Program-made: the position numbers and the translations under genes
Shown: one piece after another, positions 46,231 through 58,287 of the stretch
Layout: each line of letters opens with the position of its first letter
How positions within the stretch are numbered: the stretch's first letter is position 1
The notes under the pieces: model-generated
The model's database searches: none
What the model saw: only the letters and a program-made list of their open reading frames with translations
Told to the model about the DNA's origin: nothing
Origin: Ctena decussata
Taxonomy: Eukaryota; Mollusca; Bivalvia; Lucinida; Lucinidae
Assembly (NCBI GenBank): GCA_963989385.1
Contig: OZ022509.1
Coordinates: forward strand, 50,856,271 to 50,920,270
DNA: 64,000 nt
Direction of reading: 5' to 3'

Positions 46231-47620
46231 AATGTTTATGACAATGCCACTGCAACTTTAGAAAGTTTGCCTTTTCTGCCTAAAGTTGACATTTAATACA
46301 AGTGAGAAGTTATCGTGAAAACCGTTTTGAACTCCGTTTTATCTGTATATGAAACATCTGGCATCCGAAAAATGTGTCTAAGAAATACAGATTAGAAACC
46401 GAGAGTAAAACTAAAAGAAAGGGCGATCTTTTTTTTCATGAGAAATATTGGGAAATTAGAAATAGCCCCCGCTGCGCAAACTGTCAGTTTATATTAAAAT
46501 TTTGAAACCTGTCTGTCTAACAATATAAAAAAAGTCATATCAGTACTACAATGGCTCTTTAAGCTCATTCTTTATAGTACCTTTTCAGAAATAGATGCTA
46601 AATTTAATGCGGCGAAACTTATTTTGACTAGTATATATATATATTGTACATATATAATAACGAACAGTTTTGAAACATGAGAAGCGATTTGTTCTTGCCA
46701 ATATCAACTGCGAAGACTTGGATCAACTTGTACATCTGCAGAGGCTGATACGAGTATTCGCTTTAACTCTTGGCCTTGACCGTAAGTCCATGTTCATGCT
46801 AGACAAGAAGCAGTAATTGTGTAGTGGATAACGTGCTGGACTAACAATTCAGGGGTTGCAGGTTCTATACCCTGCTTCTCTGGTCTTTAGGACGAGACTT
46901 TGGACCGAGGTCCCGTGTACTTATCACTTATATGTTGGTGGAACGTTAGACCCGAGTTCACACACTCACCCATGCCTGGCCACATAAGTGCGCATGGCTA
47001 TCTGAATCTTCGCTCTTTGCTTAGGCAATAAACTATATTTTACTATATTTTACTTTACCGCCCAACTTGTCTTAAGGTTCTCATTTCCCGCTAAATAAGA
47101 CAGAAATTAATATAGTCTTAAATATCATAGAAGAAAGAAATTGTCATACAAACTCTGTCATGTGAAAAGAAAGATCATGGACGGTAAAAGAAAGAGTGAA
47201 TTCAAGTTGTAAAGGGAAGACCTCCATTTTTACCCGCGCTAATTTTGCATGGGGAAACCGAATTTGTGACTTTCTGTTTGCTTTCCTGGCTATTGAAGCC
47301 TTTCCAATTCGGCGCTAAACTTAAATTAAAGAATTTGTTCCTGGAGAGGGAAGTTTTTTTTCTTCTTTCCTTTAAGAGATGACCGTCATTGAGAAAGGTG
47401 CCTAAATTGAAACGTTTTATAAAGAGGAACAACTTATGTTACTTCCTGTTTGCTCCCTGATATTGAAACCCTTCCAAAATTAAGTCAACTCTTGAATTAA
47501 CTAGAGCTGCAGGTTTCTTTTGCTTAAGGAGTTAACCTCTATTGAGGAGGGAGGAAAATGTAAATTGCTTCCTGAATTTCATCAAGCCACCTTAAAAGTT
47601 ACTTTAATTTTTAAAAACAC

Positions 47621-47624
<4 letters not shown>

Positions 47625-47661
<37 letters not shown>
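47625..47661. repeat. (CA)n microsatellite
   Basis: An uninterrupted CA run, expanded in block B. Block A has only a short ACACATACAC at the same place. Confidence 0.95.
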
Positions 47662-47662
<1 letters not shown>

Positions 47663-48283
47663 TAATGATAAATTGCACGTTGTCGAAGAGCATATATTTA
47701 TAGTCACTTTAAAAAAATATCTTTGTATCTGTTATTGTCAAGTAGATTAGGTAGTAACACTGCCATATTAATGTAGCCTCCCTTCTCGATGAGAAGTCAA
47801 CTTTAATAGAAAGGAATTTGCTCTTAGAAGAGCAAATTGTTTACTTCAAAAGTAGTCCCTATTTTGGAAAGGCTTTGTTGTTCAGGAAAACAACAGGAAG
47901 TTACAAAAGTTGTCTTGCATTGAAACAATGGCAGAAAACCATGGAGATGTATCCAATCGCCTTAAATTGACAGGACTGACACTTTTAAGTCCAGCTCCAC
48001 CCCAGGCACAATTAGAGATTGGCATGCACTTCTGTTTTTGTTTATTTCCTATGCTGAAGTGTCTTAGGATTGCATCCTTGGTAACCAGCTTCTACTAAAG
48101 ACGAACGTGTGTTTGATCTGTTCAGATTCCAGAGTTGAGCGGCGACACATTTCAAAAGAGGTCTTTTAGCATAAGCAATTAGAAAATTCTGGAATGAACC
48201 CGCAGTCTAATCTGTGTCTTGTCCGTCAGCATCAATCTTCTAGATATCCAGTGATTACAATCTTATCTTCTTGGGCTAACGAA

Positions 48284-48289
48284 TTTATT
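48284..48289 (-). promoter_or_regulatory. Candidate polyadenylation signal for copy 3
   Basis: The plus strand reads TTTATT, so AATAAA lies on the coding strand about 175 nt downstream of the copy 3 stop codon. Position and hexamer fit a metazoan poly(A) signal. In AT-rich DNA the hexamer is common by chance, and I saw no equivalent in copy 2. Confidence 0.3.
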
Positions 48290-48461
48290 TGTTGACTGTT
48301 TGTCCCATTAGGGAATACCCTGATCAGACTGCGCGGATGCGCAGGCTGAACTGAGTATTTCCTGTTGCACAATCGTTTTAGGCATATTCACCCGCGATGC
48401 TTATTAGTGTATATTTATGCCATACATATATGTGTTATATTATTCATATGCAACTGAAATG

Positions 48462-50093
48462 TCACTGAAACAAGAAATAAAAGTTAATCATGGTATTGCC
48501 TTTGCCATCTCCCGTAAACAGAACAAGCTCATTATCAACAACTCTCAGTGGCCAGGCCTGACCAAAATCAGCACATGCTACTCTCTGACCACAGAAATTT
48601 AGCTTTTGTACATGAAACTCTTTTTCATCCCCGGCACCTAAAAACAAACAGCCTCTACCAACCGCTAATCCAACATAGAACTTCGCTTCATGATCTTGGT
48701 AATGGAACAGAACCTGGCCATCTATTGTGAATCCAAAACAACCGTTGTCAGCATCAACCACAAATAACATGCTCTCATTAAACAACATATTCGTATCATC
48801 ACTGGCAGCAAGAAACCCTGGACATCTGAAAAGTGTTTCATTGTCATCTTTTATGATCGTCTTCTTTATTGTAAAGTCTTTATCCAACATAGATACCTGA
48901 AAGATGTCACTAACCTGCAATATTGCTATAATATTTTCGCCACACCTGATAATCGCCCCAATATTATGTTTTAATTTTGTTTCAGTAAGAGCTAAACCAT
49001 CGCCGATTGTGACTTTAAATACTGAATTGGTACAGCCTGAGACTACTGCTTCAGTATTGCTAAGAACGACAACTTGGAACATTTTGTCGTCAGGATTAAC
49101 TGACAGGACATTCTCGGTAACGATAAAGTTGTGTTCGTCATACAGCTTCAATTTCTTATTTTTCTGATCTGTAAGAATCTGTCTTCCATCTGGTAATATG
49201 TCAAATGATGTAATAATTGGCGTTTTATCACCAGTGTGAGCAGCGTCTCTCTGTTGACCGCCATCACCAGCATTGCTATGACCTCCAAGCCTTGTGTTGG
49301 TTGTTACTTGCATTTCTCCTGAATAGATTGGTTCCATATCCGTGGTGGCACAACCAACAGAAGAGCGGACAACAGAGAACTTTCCAAGATCTTGTAACAG
49401 AATGTTCAAGTTAGAAATCTTCTCGTTCTCTTCAAATTTTAAATCTATGTCACACAGTTCATGACTCAGATCAAGCAGCATATTGCAGTATTGTTTTATC
49501 TGTTTCGTCGCTCTGTTGATTTCTACGAATTTTACTTCATTGTTCCCCATTGACATCATTCTGTTAAGGCTGGATAAACTTGCGGTTAAAAATGAAACTG
49601 AAGCATTACAGACATTTATTTGTTCGTCTACAGTCTTTGTTTCCTGGCCAATGATCTCGTCAATTTCAGCAAGGGCGTTGTCTTCTAGTTTGTCTAAGTA
49701 AGCTTCTACAGACTTTCTTGTTCGTTTCACGCTGTCAATGACAACTTGCCTTTTTTCATGTAATTTACCTTTCGCTGCACGAGCTGTCCCTTGGCATTTT
49801 CCAAATTGCTCCGCAAGCTGTTTAACACTTTGTATTACCTTACCAGCATGGGCTTTAGTATGTATTCCTCTGGCTGCTGTCTCAATATCGACCACTGTTT
49901 TACATTTTCTGTGTTCTATCCTTCTACAGGTAAGACATAGCTCTACCATATGACTTTTACAAAAGTACTTAAACTCGTGTCCATGTTCCTTACACACGGG
50001 TGTGTCTACTGGTTCCGAACCTAATGTCAGCGATGACAATCTTGAAATATCCTGATTTCTGCCTGAGTCCACTGAATCCCCACCTTCAGCCAT
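48462..50093 (-). CDS. TRIM-like B-box/coiled-coil/propeller-like protein, copy 3 (intact)
   Basis: This is an intact 543-codon single-exon frame. The start MAEGG at 50093 has A at -3 and G at +4 (aaaaATGG), a good metazoan context, and aligns with copy 2. B-box 2 has all eight expected zinc ligands: Cys34, His37, Cys45, His48, Cys53, Cys56, His61 and Cys64. Residues about 85-235 are helical with heptad-like leucines and are probably the dimerising coiled coil. A Gly/Asp/Asn/Gln linker covers about 250-292. Residues about 293-543 contain repeated strand-like units (ITSFDILPDG, KLKLYDE, LFVVD, GCFGFTIDGQ, LAVGR, LRVVDNELVLF), the pattern of an NHL/SMP-30-like beta-propeller. That fold is inferred. 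There is no RING and no B-box 1, so the product is a RING-less TRIM-like protein. Invertebrate relatives are often assigned to cytosolic immune or RNA-associated roles. The substrate here is unknown. It carries six extra residues at about 435-440 compared with the other copies. Confidence 0.93.
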   Translation of the reverse strand: MAEGGDSVDSGRNQDISRLSSLTLGSEPVDTPVCKEHGHEFKYFCKSHMVELCLTCRRIEHRKCKTVVDIETAARGIHTKAHAGKVIQSVKQLAEQFGKCQGTARAAKGKLHEKRQVVIDSVKRTRKSVEAYLDKLEDNALAEIDEIIGQETKTVDEQINVCNASVSFLTASLSSLNRMMSMGNNEVKFVEINRATKQIKQYCNMLLDLSHELCDIDLKFEENEKISNLNILLQDLGKFSVVRSSVGCATTDMEPIYSGEMQVTTNTRLGGHSNAGDGGQQRDAAHTGDKTPIITSFDILPDGRQILTDQKNKKLKLYDEHNFIVTENVLSVNPDDKMFQVVVLSNTEAVVSGCTNSVFKVTIGDGLALTETKLKHNIGAIIRCGENIIAILQVSDIFQVSMLDKDFTIKKTIIKDDNETLFRCPGFLAASDDTNMLFNESMLFVVDADNGCFGFTIDGQVLFHYQDHEAKFYVGLAVGRGCLFLGAGDEKEFHVQKLNFCGQRVACADFGQAWPLRVVDNELVLFTGDGKGNTMINFYFLFQ

Positions 50094-50709
50094 TTTTAAG
50101 ATGTCTCTCTTGCTTGTTAAAAGCTAATACATGTCCGTTGTATAACCAGTGTAGTTTTGTCTTTACACTCCCTTTGTATGGGCTGTATATCCAATGGTTA
50201 GTCACAAACAAAAAATATCTTTTTATTAACTTCTTCATTCAAAATAACTTATTGCCGCCATGCAAAAATGTACTTTACTGCGTTTGAGTAAAAGACCGAT
50301 CAGCCTGCACATACGCGCAGTCTGATCAGAATCTTACTTTTTATACTCCTGGCGAATCTAAAAGTGAAAAATGAATACTCTGATCAGTTTATGCTTGTGC
50401 GCAGGCTGATTGGAGTGGTTACCGTTTGTGCATAGCTAAAGGTACTTTTATGCGACACAAATAATTATACCGCATAGATTCAACAAAATAACATCTGAGA
50501 TGATTACACAATATGTGCCAAATACCCCTGCATTCGGTAACAATGAGATTCGGCATTGCAGGAGCATATAGTACCGACCCAGATCAGACTGCTCCTAACT
50601 TTGGTTAGTTCTGAGGCCACCGATTTCAAGTCTGTCCTTTCGGATTCCTTTCTTTTTTTCTTTTGTTTTCAAGAATATATATCTTATTGTTCTCTCTACC
50701 TGCAAGACC

Positions 50710-51035
50710 TACACTGCTAAAAAAATCCGTAGATTTTACGGTAGAATAACTGGCAACCAGCTGCCAATCCCTTTCCGGTTATTTTTACTGGCGTTTGCCT
50801 GTTAGACATTTTCGGAAGTCATAATATGGAAGTGTTATGTTAACTGGCCGCTCTCGAAAATACTTTTATAGTGTTGGAGGGCTATATGACTAAAACAATA
50901 TCTGCAATAATCTATTCTACTATGCGTAATGGTTCCTGCAAGTTTTACAGGCGCCCGTAAAACTAACGGAAAATGGACTGGCAGCTGGTTTCCAGTTATT
51001 CTACCGTAAAATCTACAGAAATTGTTTATAGTGTA
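50710..51035. mobile_element. MITE family M3, copy d (block B)
   Basis: Begins TACACTGCTAAAAAAATCCG and ends AATTGTTTATAGTGTA, with the family CAACCAGCTGCCA arm. It is the partner of 25350-25645. Confidence 0.85.
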
Positions 51036-51099
51036 GAATTTTAAGTTTGAGAAATGTGTTGATGTATTGTAGGACTAAAACCAGGCCACAGTTTCAAAA

Positions 51100-51785
51100 T
51101 TATCTCAAAGGAGGGGCATTATTTTGGCCTCCTCTGCACTTATTTTCATCTTATTCCTTGTGCAGATTTTGTCGAGACTTTCAATTAGGACTTCTAGTGC
51201 TTGCTCTTCCTCAGCTAAACTGTTAACAATTCCGTAGATTTTACAGTAGAATACCTAGCAACCAGCTGCAAGTCCGTTTCCCGTTATTTTTACGGGCGTC
51301 TTCCTGCAGAACATATTTTTAAATCACGACATGGCAGAGTTATATTACCTGACCGCACTCGAAAAGACCTTTAAAGTGTTGAAGGGCTATATAACCAAAC
51401 CATTACGTGTCTTTTTTACTCTGCTCTGCGTGATGATTCCGCCAATGTTTATGGGCGCCCGTAAATATAACGGAAAATGGACTGGTTGCCAGTTATTCTA
51501 CCGTAAAATCTATGGATTTTTTTACAGTTTAGAGGATCTATGTCGTTGGCAAATAGAAAATTGATAATATTTCTGCCACTTATGCTTATCTTTCCATCAT
51601 TCTCCTCCAGTGTCTCAGACATAGTCTGTTGGAGAAAAATGTTGAAAGAGTGAGTGACAGCAGACATCCTTGCCTAATTCCAGCTGTTGTTCTGAACCAA
51701 TCTCTGGTGCTGCCATTCAACTGGACTGCACTTCTAGCTTTGTCGTAGAGCTGTTTAGTGGTGTGAACTAGTCTATGCAAGCATA
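51100..51785 (-). mobile_element. LINE reverse-transcriptase remnant, block B, split by a MITE
   Basis: Minus-strand fragments encode a non-LTR reverse transcriptase: LYDKARSAVQLNGSTRDWF, then GIRQGCLLS (motif 4/B region), then in a second frame a stretch ending SISGRNIINFLFANDID. This holds the catalytic FADD box, here mutated to FAND. After an M3 MITE (51216-51531) the coding resumes with EQALEVLIESLDKICTRNK. A frameshift near 51660 and the lost catalytic Asp show it is dead. The protein style resembles RTE-like or endonuclease-RT LINEs, but the clade was not assigned. Confidence 0.8.
51216..51531. mobile_element. MITE family M3, copy e (block B, inside LINE)
   Basis: The ends are eroded (TAAACTGTTAACAATTCCG and TTTTTTTACAGTTTA), but the inner arms are intact. 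It is the partner of 25827-26156, with the same LINE insertion point. Confidence 0.8.
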
Positions 51786-52849
51786 CAAATATAAGAAAGT
51801 GTTTCGCAGTCAGTGATTAGCATCCCGTGCAAATACACCCTTGTAATGTAAAACTACGAAAATCTCAGGTCACACTGTCTTAACAGAGTCATCTTAACGT
51901 ATACACAGTTTTGGATTATCTAAAATTTTTGATCAGCCATGACACAATTGCTGACTTAGTTGTATTTAAACGGAAATATTCTAAGTATTCGGAGAGACAG
52001 ATCTGAGCAAACAGTGCAGACGCAGATCAGACTGCTCCTAATGGAGGAATTTGGTCATGGTCTACTCTGTTAGCCATTCCATCCACATACTTGTCGATGA
52101 TGTGTGTCTCAAAATTTAGAGCTTTTACGGTACGTGACATAACGTAAAGGGACCTTCATCGCAAACTGATAAGCTTTCACTTAACCTGTGCCATGGGGTT
52201 TGACCATGCATGAGTGGCCAGTCTACTATTTGTATTCCCAAAGAATTCACAGAAGGGAACACTATACCATACGCTCATGCTGTAAGCTGCGACAATATAA
52301 GATCTACATTTTGGTCTACCTTATGCATATAGATTCGTTCCCGTGCGAAGATGAAGAGGGGTGTGAGGGAGAGATGAAAAGGAGGAAGGGGCGGGGGGGG
52401 GGGTAGAATGATTGATGGGAGATGGTTCGTTGAGTGGTTAACATGACTCACTGGGAGGTAAATTTGCAGTAAATTTGAGATGTAACGCAGACAATACAGA
52501 CAATGAAGCATGAGAAAACCTGTTTGTTCCTCTCATCGGGTGTAAGTTTGTTTCAGAAGTAAAGTCTTGTGGACCAAACGAACTCCGATTCTTGAAGTAG
52601 GAATCAAAAGGTTGACTGAATTGATATGCATTATTCAAGAAATGCTTGAAAACAATTTTCGGGCTACTACGACTATGGCAAGTAATTGGTTAAGGAACTT
52701 ATTTTAGAATGAGGTCTGACTGAGAAGTCTAACAAACTGCTGGGTCCGAAAGAATAATAAGTTAAAATGAAGTTAAGAAGTATGTGAAAATAATAGAGAT
52801 TTTATGTATGTTGCCTGTCTTGAATACCAGACCAGTGTGCGCTTTAATC

Positions 52850-52850
52850 A

Positions 52851-52887
<37 letters not shown>
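52850..52887. repeat. (ATCT)n microsatellite, block B
   Basis: About nine ATCT units, paralogous to 32411-32439. Confidence 0.9.
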
Positions 52888-52888
<1 letters not shown>

Positions 52889-52990
52889 GCAGTTCTTATG
52901 CAACATGTATCATATAATTTGGCAACTTCAGAAGTTTATCACATTTTGCGTTGCCAGAAAACTCAGGCCGACGGATTTTGTAATTATTAA

Positions 52991-53225
52991 TGAACCACAT
53001 CATGTGATTTCAAATAAATGTGGCATTGGTGAACAGCAATTGCTCTGATCAGTGTACACTTGAGTGCAGTCTGCTGAGAGCCTTCATTTGTCACATAAGC
53101 CATCTATAATGGCCAAAACCATACAGCCAACAGTGAAGCCACTATAGCCTGGTTTAAATGATAAAGATGGTTTGAATATCACATGACAAAAATGCCACAG
53201 TCGTGGTCATCACGTGATGTGGCTT
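52991..53225. mobile_element. MITE family M2, copy e (block B)
   Basis: Left TGAACCACATCATGTGATTT, right CATCACGTGATGTGGCTTA. The TTAA-flanked element at 53224 has inserted exactly at its right edge. Block A shows the uninterrupted state. Confidence 0.8.
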
Positions 53226-54923
53226 AAGGTCTTCAGATACAGAATAACTCTGTATTGACTTGTTAAAACACAAGAACAGAGTTATAGTTCTGAGATCGAT
53301 CAACTATGAAGTATATACATACTTACAATGCCTAACATAAAGATCCTAAGTTTTCGGGCAGATACGTCAGTACAAACAGTGGGAAACGAGATCAGACTGT
53401 TCCTTAGGAACCAGAATGATCTTGGTCTTTACAATTTCAATTCCATCTGCGCATTTTTGAGGCATTATTCTATGGTAGACCCGGAACAACAGGAAAATAA
53501 ATAACAGGGCAAGGACCGGCTGTACTTGCAGAAGGAGCAGAATTTGGGCAGTTTTTTTTATGGGGATATCTTTGAACTTAAAGGTCAATTACGAAGAAAT
53601 TGTATAAATGCTTAATTTTGAAGCAAATTGATAGTGGACAGACAGAGGATTATAATGCTACAAACGGCATAGAAAAATTCCTATCCGTTCAAAAGTTATG
53701 CCAGTTTAAAAATCCCACGGCTGTTTTTTTCCTGCATGACTTATCTCCCTTACTTTTTAAATTATTTCTAACCACAATGGACTATTCTGTGATGTCATTG
53801 ATGATTTTAATTTTTTAAATGAATTTTTAAACTAATTAACAACCTTTATTCTAAAGAGTAAATGATTGTTATCTTACAGTTTTGATTATTTTAATCTTTG
53901 TTTATTAGCTTGGTAATTTATTGGGAATGTTCATCCACAAATTTAAATTTTATTCAAAATTTAAATTAAATTTAAAAAAAATTAAAAACAGATTTTAAAA
54001 CATTTTTTTTTACTTCAGTACACAAAAGTCATTGTCAAAGACCTAATTAAACAGATCTAAAACTACTATATTCAATTCTACTGATAAGCATGTAAATTTA
54101 AATTTAACAAATTTTAATTAATTATTTAAATTTGAAAATTTAACTGCTTAAATTGCATTTATAAGCAATATTTTGAATTTGGACAGTTGTTATTAGTGTC
54201 ACCAATAAAACAATACAATTTTTTACCATTTTAGAATGTTCAACAAGAAAATATTTGACAATTTAAAAATTTTAAATAAATTTAAAATTTCAGTGTTCAT
54301 CGATGACGTCATCGAAGGCCTCATGAATATTAATGAGGCAGCTCAAAATGATTGTCAGATGTCATAAAATTTACAAATTCAACTCTTTATATCTCGAAAA
54401 CTATTAATGATAATTTGATGCCGTTTTCGATACTCAGTTGCTTAGAGAAAACTGCTTTCATTTCTGTAATAAAAAAGCACCTTAATAATTGACCTTTAAA
54501 CATTGTTTTTCTAGCAAAAGAAACGGTGAAAGGTTTGTTTTTTGTTTTATTCTGTATCATACAATGTAATGAATATATTTTCATGACGTTTTTCATGATA
54601 TTCAATTTTCTTGCATTTTTTAAAAAAATGTAAAAATATACTTATTATCAAGATAATTGCATTTTTTACCAGTTTGTTTCAAATATCCTATATTAAAGAC
54701 TATATGATTGGCAGAACTGACAGTGCATTCATGTGCTAGAGACATGAATTTTAATGGAAAATGTGTAAAACAAAGTATGTATAAATACAAAAGTTTGATT
54801 TTTAAGAAAACAAAACGGTTATTTTTTTCGTATCCAAATGTTTTATAGCCATTTGGGTTATTCAGCTGGTATAATGAAATGAATGCCCCACCAATATCTT
54901 TATTCAGTATCCGTCTACCTTAA
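53224..54923. mobile_element. TTAA-flanked TIR element, 1.70 kb
   Basis: Begins TTAAGGTCTTCAGATAC and ends GTATCCGTCTACCTTAA. It is an inverted relative of the element at 43335-43968 with about 1 kb of extra AT-rich interior (53820-54330, runs of ATTTAAAT). Block A shows the empty site, with GATGTGGCTTA directly joined to CTATTTTCAAATTACG (32773-32800). Confidence 0.85.
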
Positions 54924-55404
54924 ATGTTTTGAAATTGCGTTTCAACTAACTACGTGATATTTTAAGCACCGACGTTCATCTGGCGCCGATTAGACGTTGT
55001 TTGCAATCGAACTCGATGATGGTGTATGACATGATGAAATGCCGAAAAGTGCTTTTTTTCAAATCTACTTTTATAGATTTTCATGTACATAGCCCTTAGG
55101 CGCGGGTAGACAGCCGGAGGGAAATTTATAATTCTAATGTTACATTTCTGGTTCACTTAAGACTGTCTGATAATGAATATTTTTTCATAGTACACAGTTT
55201 CATAGAAATTATTTGAACACGTTTAATGTAATGTATAATTTACCATATCAGATATTACCAAAAACATAATTCTGTCAAAGTCGTAGGCAGAGTTATGGTC
55301 CTTATTCTTTGCACATTATCTGATGACGCTTTGTAGTTGTGCGAAGTTTCATAAGAATATTTCTAACAGTCTGAAAGTTATAGAGCGGACACCATTTCCC
55401 TACT

Positions 55405-55503
55405 AGAAATTACAAAGGCGCATAATTCTGTCCAAAAGGTAGGTGGCGTTACATGTAACATCACCTACATTTTGGACATAATTATGCGCCTTCTAAGGTT
55501 TTC
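55405..55503. repeat. Palindrome centred on GTTACATGTAAC
   Basis: Arms share AGGCGCATAATTCTGTCC and GGACATAATTATGCGCCTT, with TAGGTGGCGTTACATG at the centre. In block A (33680-33840) the same site has gained extra sequence. Confidence 0.75.
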
Positions 55504-56041
55504 AGATAACGTGACAATGTTTTATATTTATACCAAATTTCGTTTCTAATGAGAGAGCTGACAAAATTACCATACTTAAAGTTAAAGTAGATTTCGAGTT
55601 TGTATTTCTCCATAACTTATATTGTAAAGCAATATTTCCTGATCTGTCTACATTGTGTTTATAATGATAATTCATATTCATTAAATAAAAATTGTGTCCG
55701 AAATAGTGTAGAAAGAAGCGATAAAGCTAGTATTTTAGCTTTATCACTTCTTTCTACATGGAGTCGCAGTGGCATTGAAATGTTATCTTACTCAACTGTT
55801 TAACAATTTCACAACAGCGTTTAAACTTCAGTCGAATAAGAACATTTTAAGAGAGAGCAACTATGCTATATTTGCTTCTCTTCTCAACAGGTTCAACTCT
55901 TGAAGGAAAGGAATTGCTCCAGGAACCTCTCTAGGAGCAAATTCTTTGATTAAGTTCTTCACTTTAAAATGGCGGGAAAATGGCTATGTATCCATGCTCC
56001 TAAATGTCGTACTTTATTATATATCCACTGATGGAATAAAA

Positions 56042-56279
56042 GGAGCCACATTATTTGATTTTGAACAATGTAGCACTGGTGACAGGCAAAGGCTCTGATC
56101 AGACTGCACAAAAGTGCAGTCTGATCGGAGCCTCGGCTTGTCAAATCATATATCTATGGAAGTGTCCCAAGTCATACAGCCAAAAGCGAGGTCTCTGGTT
56201 AACTTGTGTGAATGAGAGGGATGATTTTAATCTCAATGACATAATTACCACATTGTTGGATTTCATATGATGTGGCTCA
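56042..56279. mobile_element. MITE family M2, copy f
   Basis: The GGAGCCACATTATTTGAT end pairs with the TTTCATATGATGTGGCTC end. The central GATCAGACTGCACAAAAGTG hairpin is present. Confidence 0.8.
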
Positions 56280-57208
56280 AATAATGCAAAGTATTAATAC
56301 TATAACACTCAGTTTGTTGCGAGCTCAAAACAAAATTGTTTTTCCTCACAATATACAAAACACAAATTCTAACCAGTCTTGAAAATTAGATAAGCCATCT
56401 GCCCCTTGGAGTTCTAATGGTATTGGTACCTTATATCACTCTTGCCAGAAGATGCAAATGTTAATACAAACTATCTTGTAACGTGCAAGGTCTTCACCTA
56501 TGCGGGAGATATAGAGGAGTTTTATAATTTTGATTTTGTTTGAAGTCTGTAATTGAAAAAATGTGTATAAATATAACATATTTGAGTAAATAGAATTTAT
56601 GGCGCTTTCAGGATTAAACCTTATATACTGAAAAGGCTAGCATTGTAGGCCTAAAAGAAGCGGCTCATTATGCGCTGCCTTATCCGTAGCTTTTCTTTTT
56701 GCAAATTCAACTTGTTTCATTAATGGCGCTTTAAGGATTAGAAACAATGAACTAAAAGCTTGTTTATACAGCCAATAATCAAATACAAAATAACATAAAA
56801 CCATTGAAGTTGTTGATAAATATCGACGTGGAAATGAAACTAAAGTGATTAAAAAAAATAAAAATAATTTTTCAAATCTCCAAAACTGAAACTTAAGCGC
56901 TGGCCTGCCATGCTAGCACAACGGATTCAATACCTGCCGGTGGAGGCTTGGGAGTGGGGGAGAATTGGGGCAGAACTCTTTTGAGGCCGGGCGTCATCAG
57001 CCGTCGATTACCATTCATCATTGGCTCGATATGAATGAAATACTGTTGGAAGGGATGAAAAACAGAAAGCTATACGTCCGTTTAAAAAAAGCATTTTCCA
57101 TTCTATTCCAGATCATAACACTCAATGTCTTCATACAGATTACTCTTGTTATGAATTACAGAAATACATACATATTAAGTGTTCTTAATATACAGATAAA
57201 AACATAAC

Positions 57209-57417
57209 TGAGCCTAGACACAACAAAACCAAAAAGTAGCATTTGCGCCCAATAAGGACTAAGATCAGGCAAGGCAGCACCCAGCCTAGGTAGCTAAGGG
57301 CCTAAGCTACCTCCATGGCGATAGCAAAGACTGATCAGACTAAGAGGATGTCCATGCTGATCTAAGTCTTCGCTGGGCGCGCGTGTCACTTTGCTGGTAT
57401 TGTCGTGTCATGGCTCA
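57209..57417. mobile_element. MITE family M1, copy d
   Basis: Diverged ends TGAGCCTAGACACAAC and GTCGTGTCATGGCTCA, with the same interior layout as the other M1 copies. Confidence 0.75.
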
Positions 57418-58262
57418 TATTAAGCAAGTATACAAACAACGGATTCAAAGTTCACCCAACCCAATACTGCTCTTCTCTGTCAGTTATCATGGCCACACCA
57501 CTACCCTGACTCCCCATCTTTACAAAACCTGCCATAAATGAACAAACTCAAATCAGCGGAAACAATTGCTTAACGAATTCAGCAGGTGGTCATAACATCA
57601 AAATGGTATACATGGTGCAGCACTACTTTCTAAGAAATTTTCGACACCCGAACATGGGCGTATGGGGAACTCACTTTAAGGTCATAGGTATACTTTCAGG
57701 GCAATCAACTATAATTTTCATAATTGCCACCCTTTTTGATGGGTGTAAACGCTTTAAGAAACTGTATTTGCTCCTCTGGTAGCACAATTTTACCTTTAAG
57801 GTCAGATAACAAATTATGAAGGGTTCTATCCTCCAGCGAAGCAATCAGGAAGTCACAAAAGTTGTCTCCCATTGTGAAACTGGCAGATAGACTTGGAGGT
57901 ATACCCATACATTTTAAATTGATATGTTTTTTCAGACAGATGTTGTGGATCTCTACCCTCCTCTTGGCTTATCTCCTTTCCCGTTTCAGAATATATTGAA
58001 AAAGAATGGAAACAAACTCCGACCAAGATAAACCCAAGAAATTCCTAACCCATTTCCAGAGTTCTTGTAATACCCAACGCTTTCCGTACAGATCAGACAT
58101 TTACAACATGAATAAAAACACTCAAGAAAAGCCACGACCACAAATTATATCCCAAGACTCCGAGGGAATAATAGTTTGAAGCGTATGAGCGATTTTACTG
58201 TAGACTCCCTATTTAATCCACTATTCATTTCTGGTTATATATGTGCCATATTGGTATATATC

Positions 58263-58287
58263 TTTTTTTTTTTTTTTTTTTTTTTTG
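58263..58287. repeat. T homopolymer
   Basis: About 25 consecutive T, absent from the homologous stretch near 9920. Confidence 0.9.

Larger units (their letters stand above)
41370..55830. repeat. Segmental duplication block B
   Basis: This is the partner of block A, carrying the intact B-box gene copy 3. Insertions found here and not in A include the TTAA-flanked elements at 43335-43968 and 53224-54923 and an expanded CA tract at 47625. The SINE, the M3 pairs, the LINE remnant and the 440-bp array are common to both and so predate the duplication. Beyond 55830 the sequence resembles 1.86 and 7.5 kb instead, showing older duplications of the same flank. Confidence 0.85.

Noticed and set aside
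53820..54330. Possible origin or matrix-attachment region because of extreme AT content
   Set aside because: The tract lies inside a transposon-like element and AT richness alone is no evidence of function.
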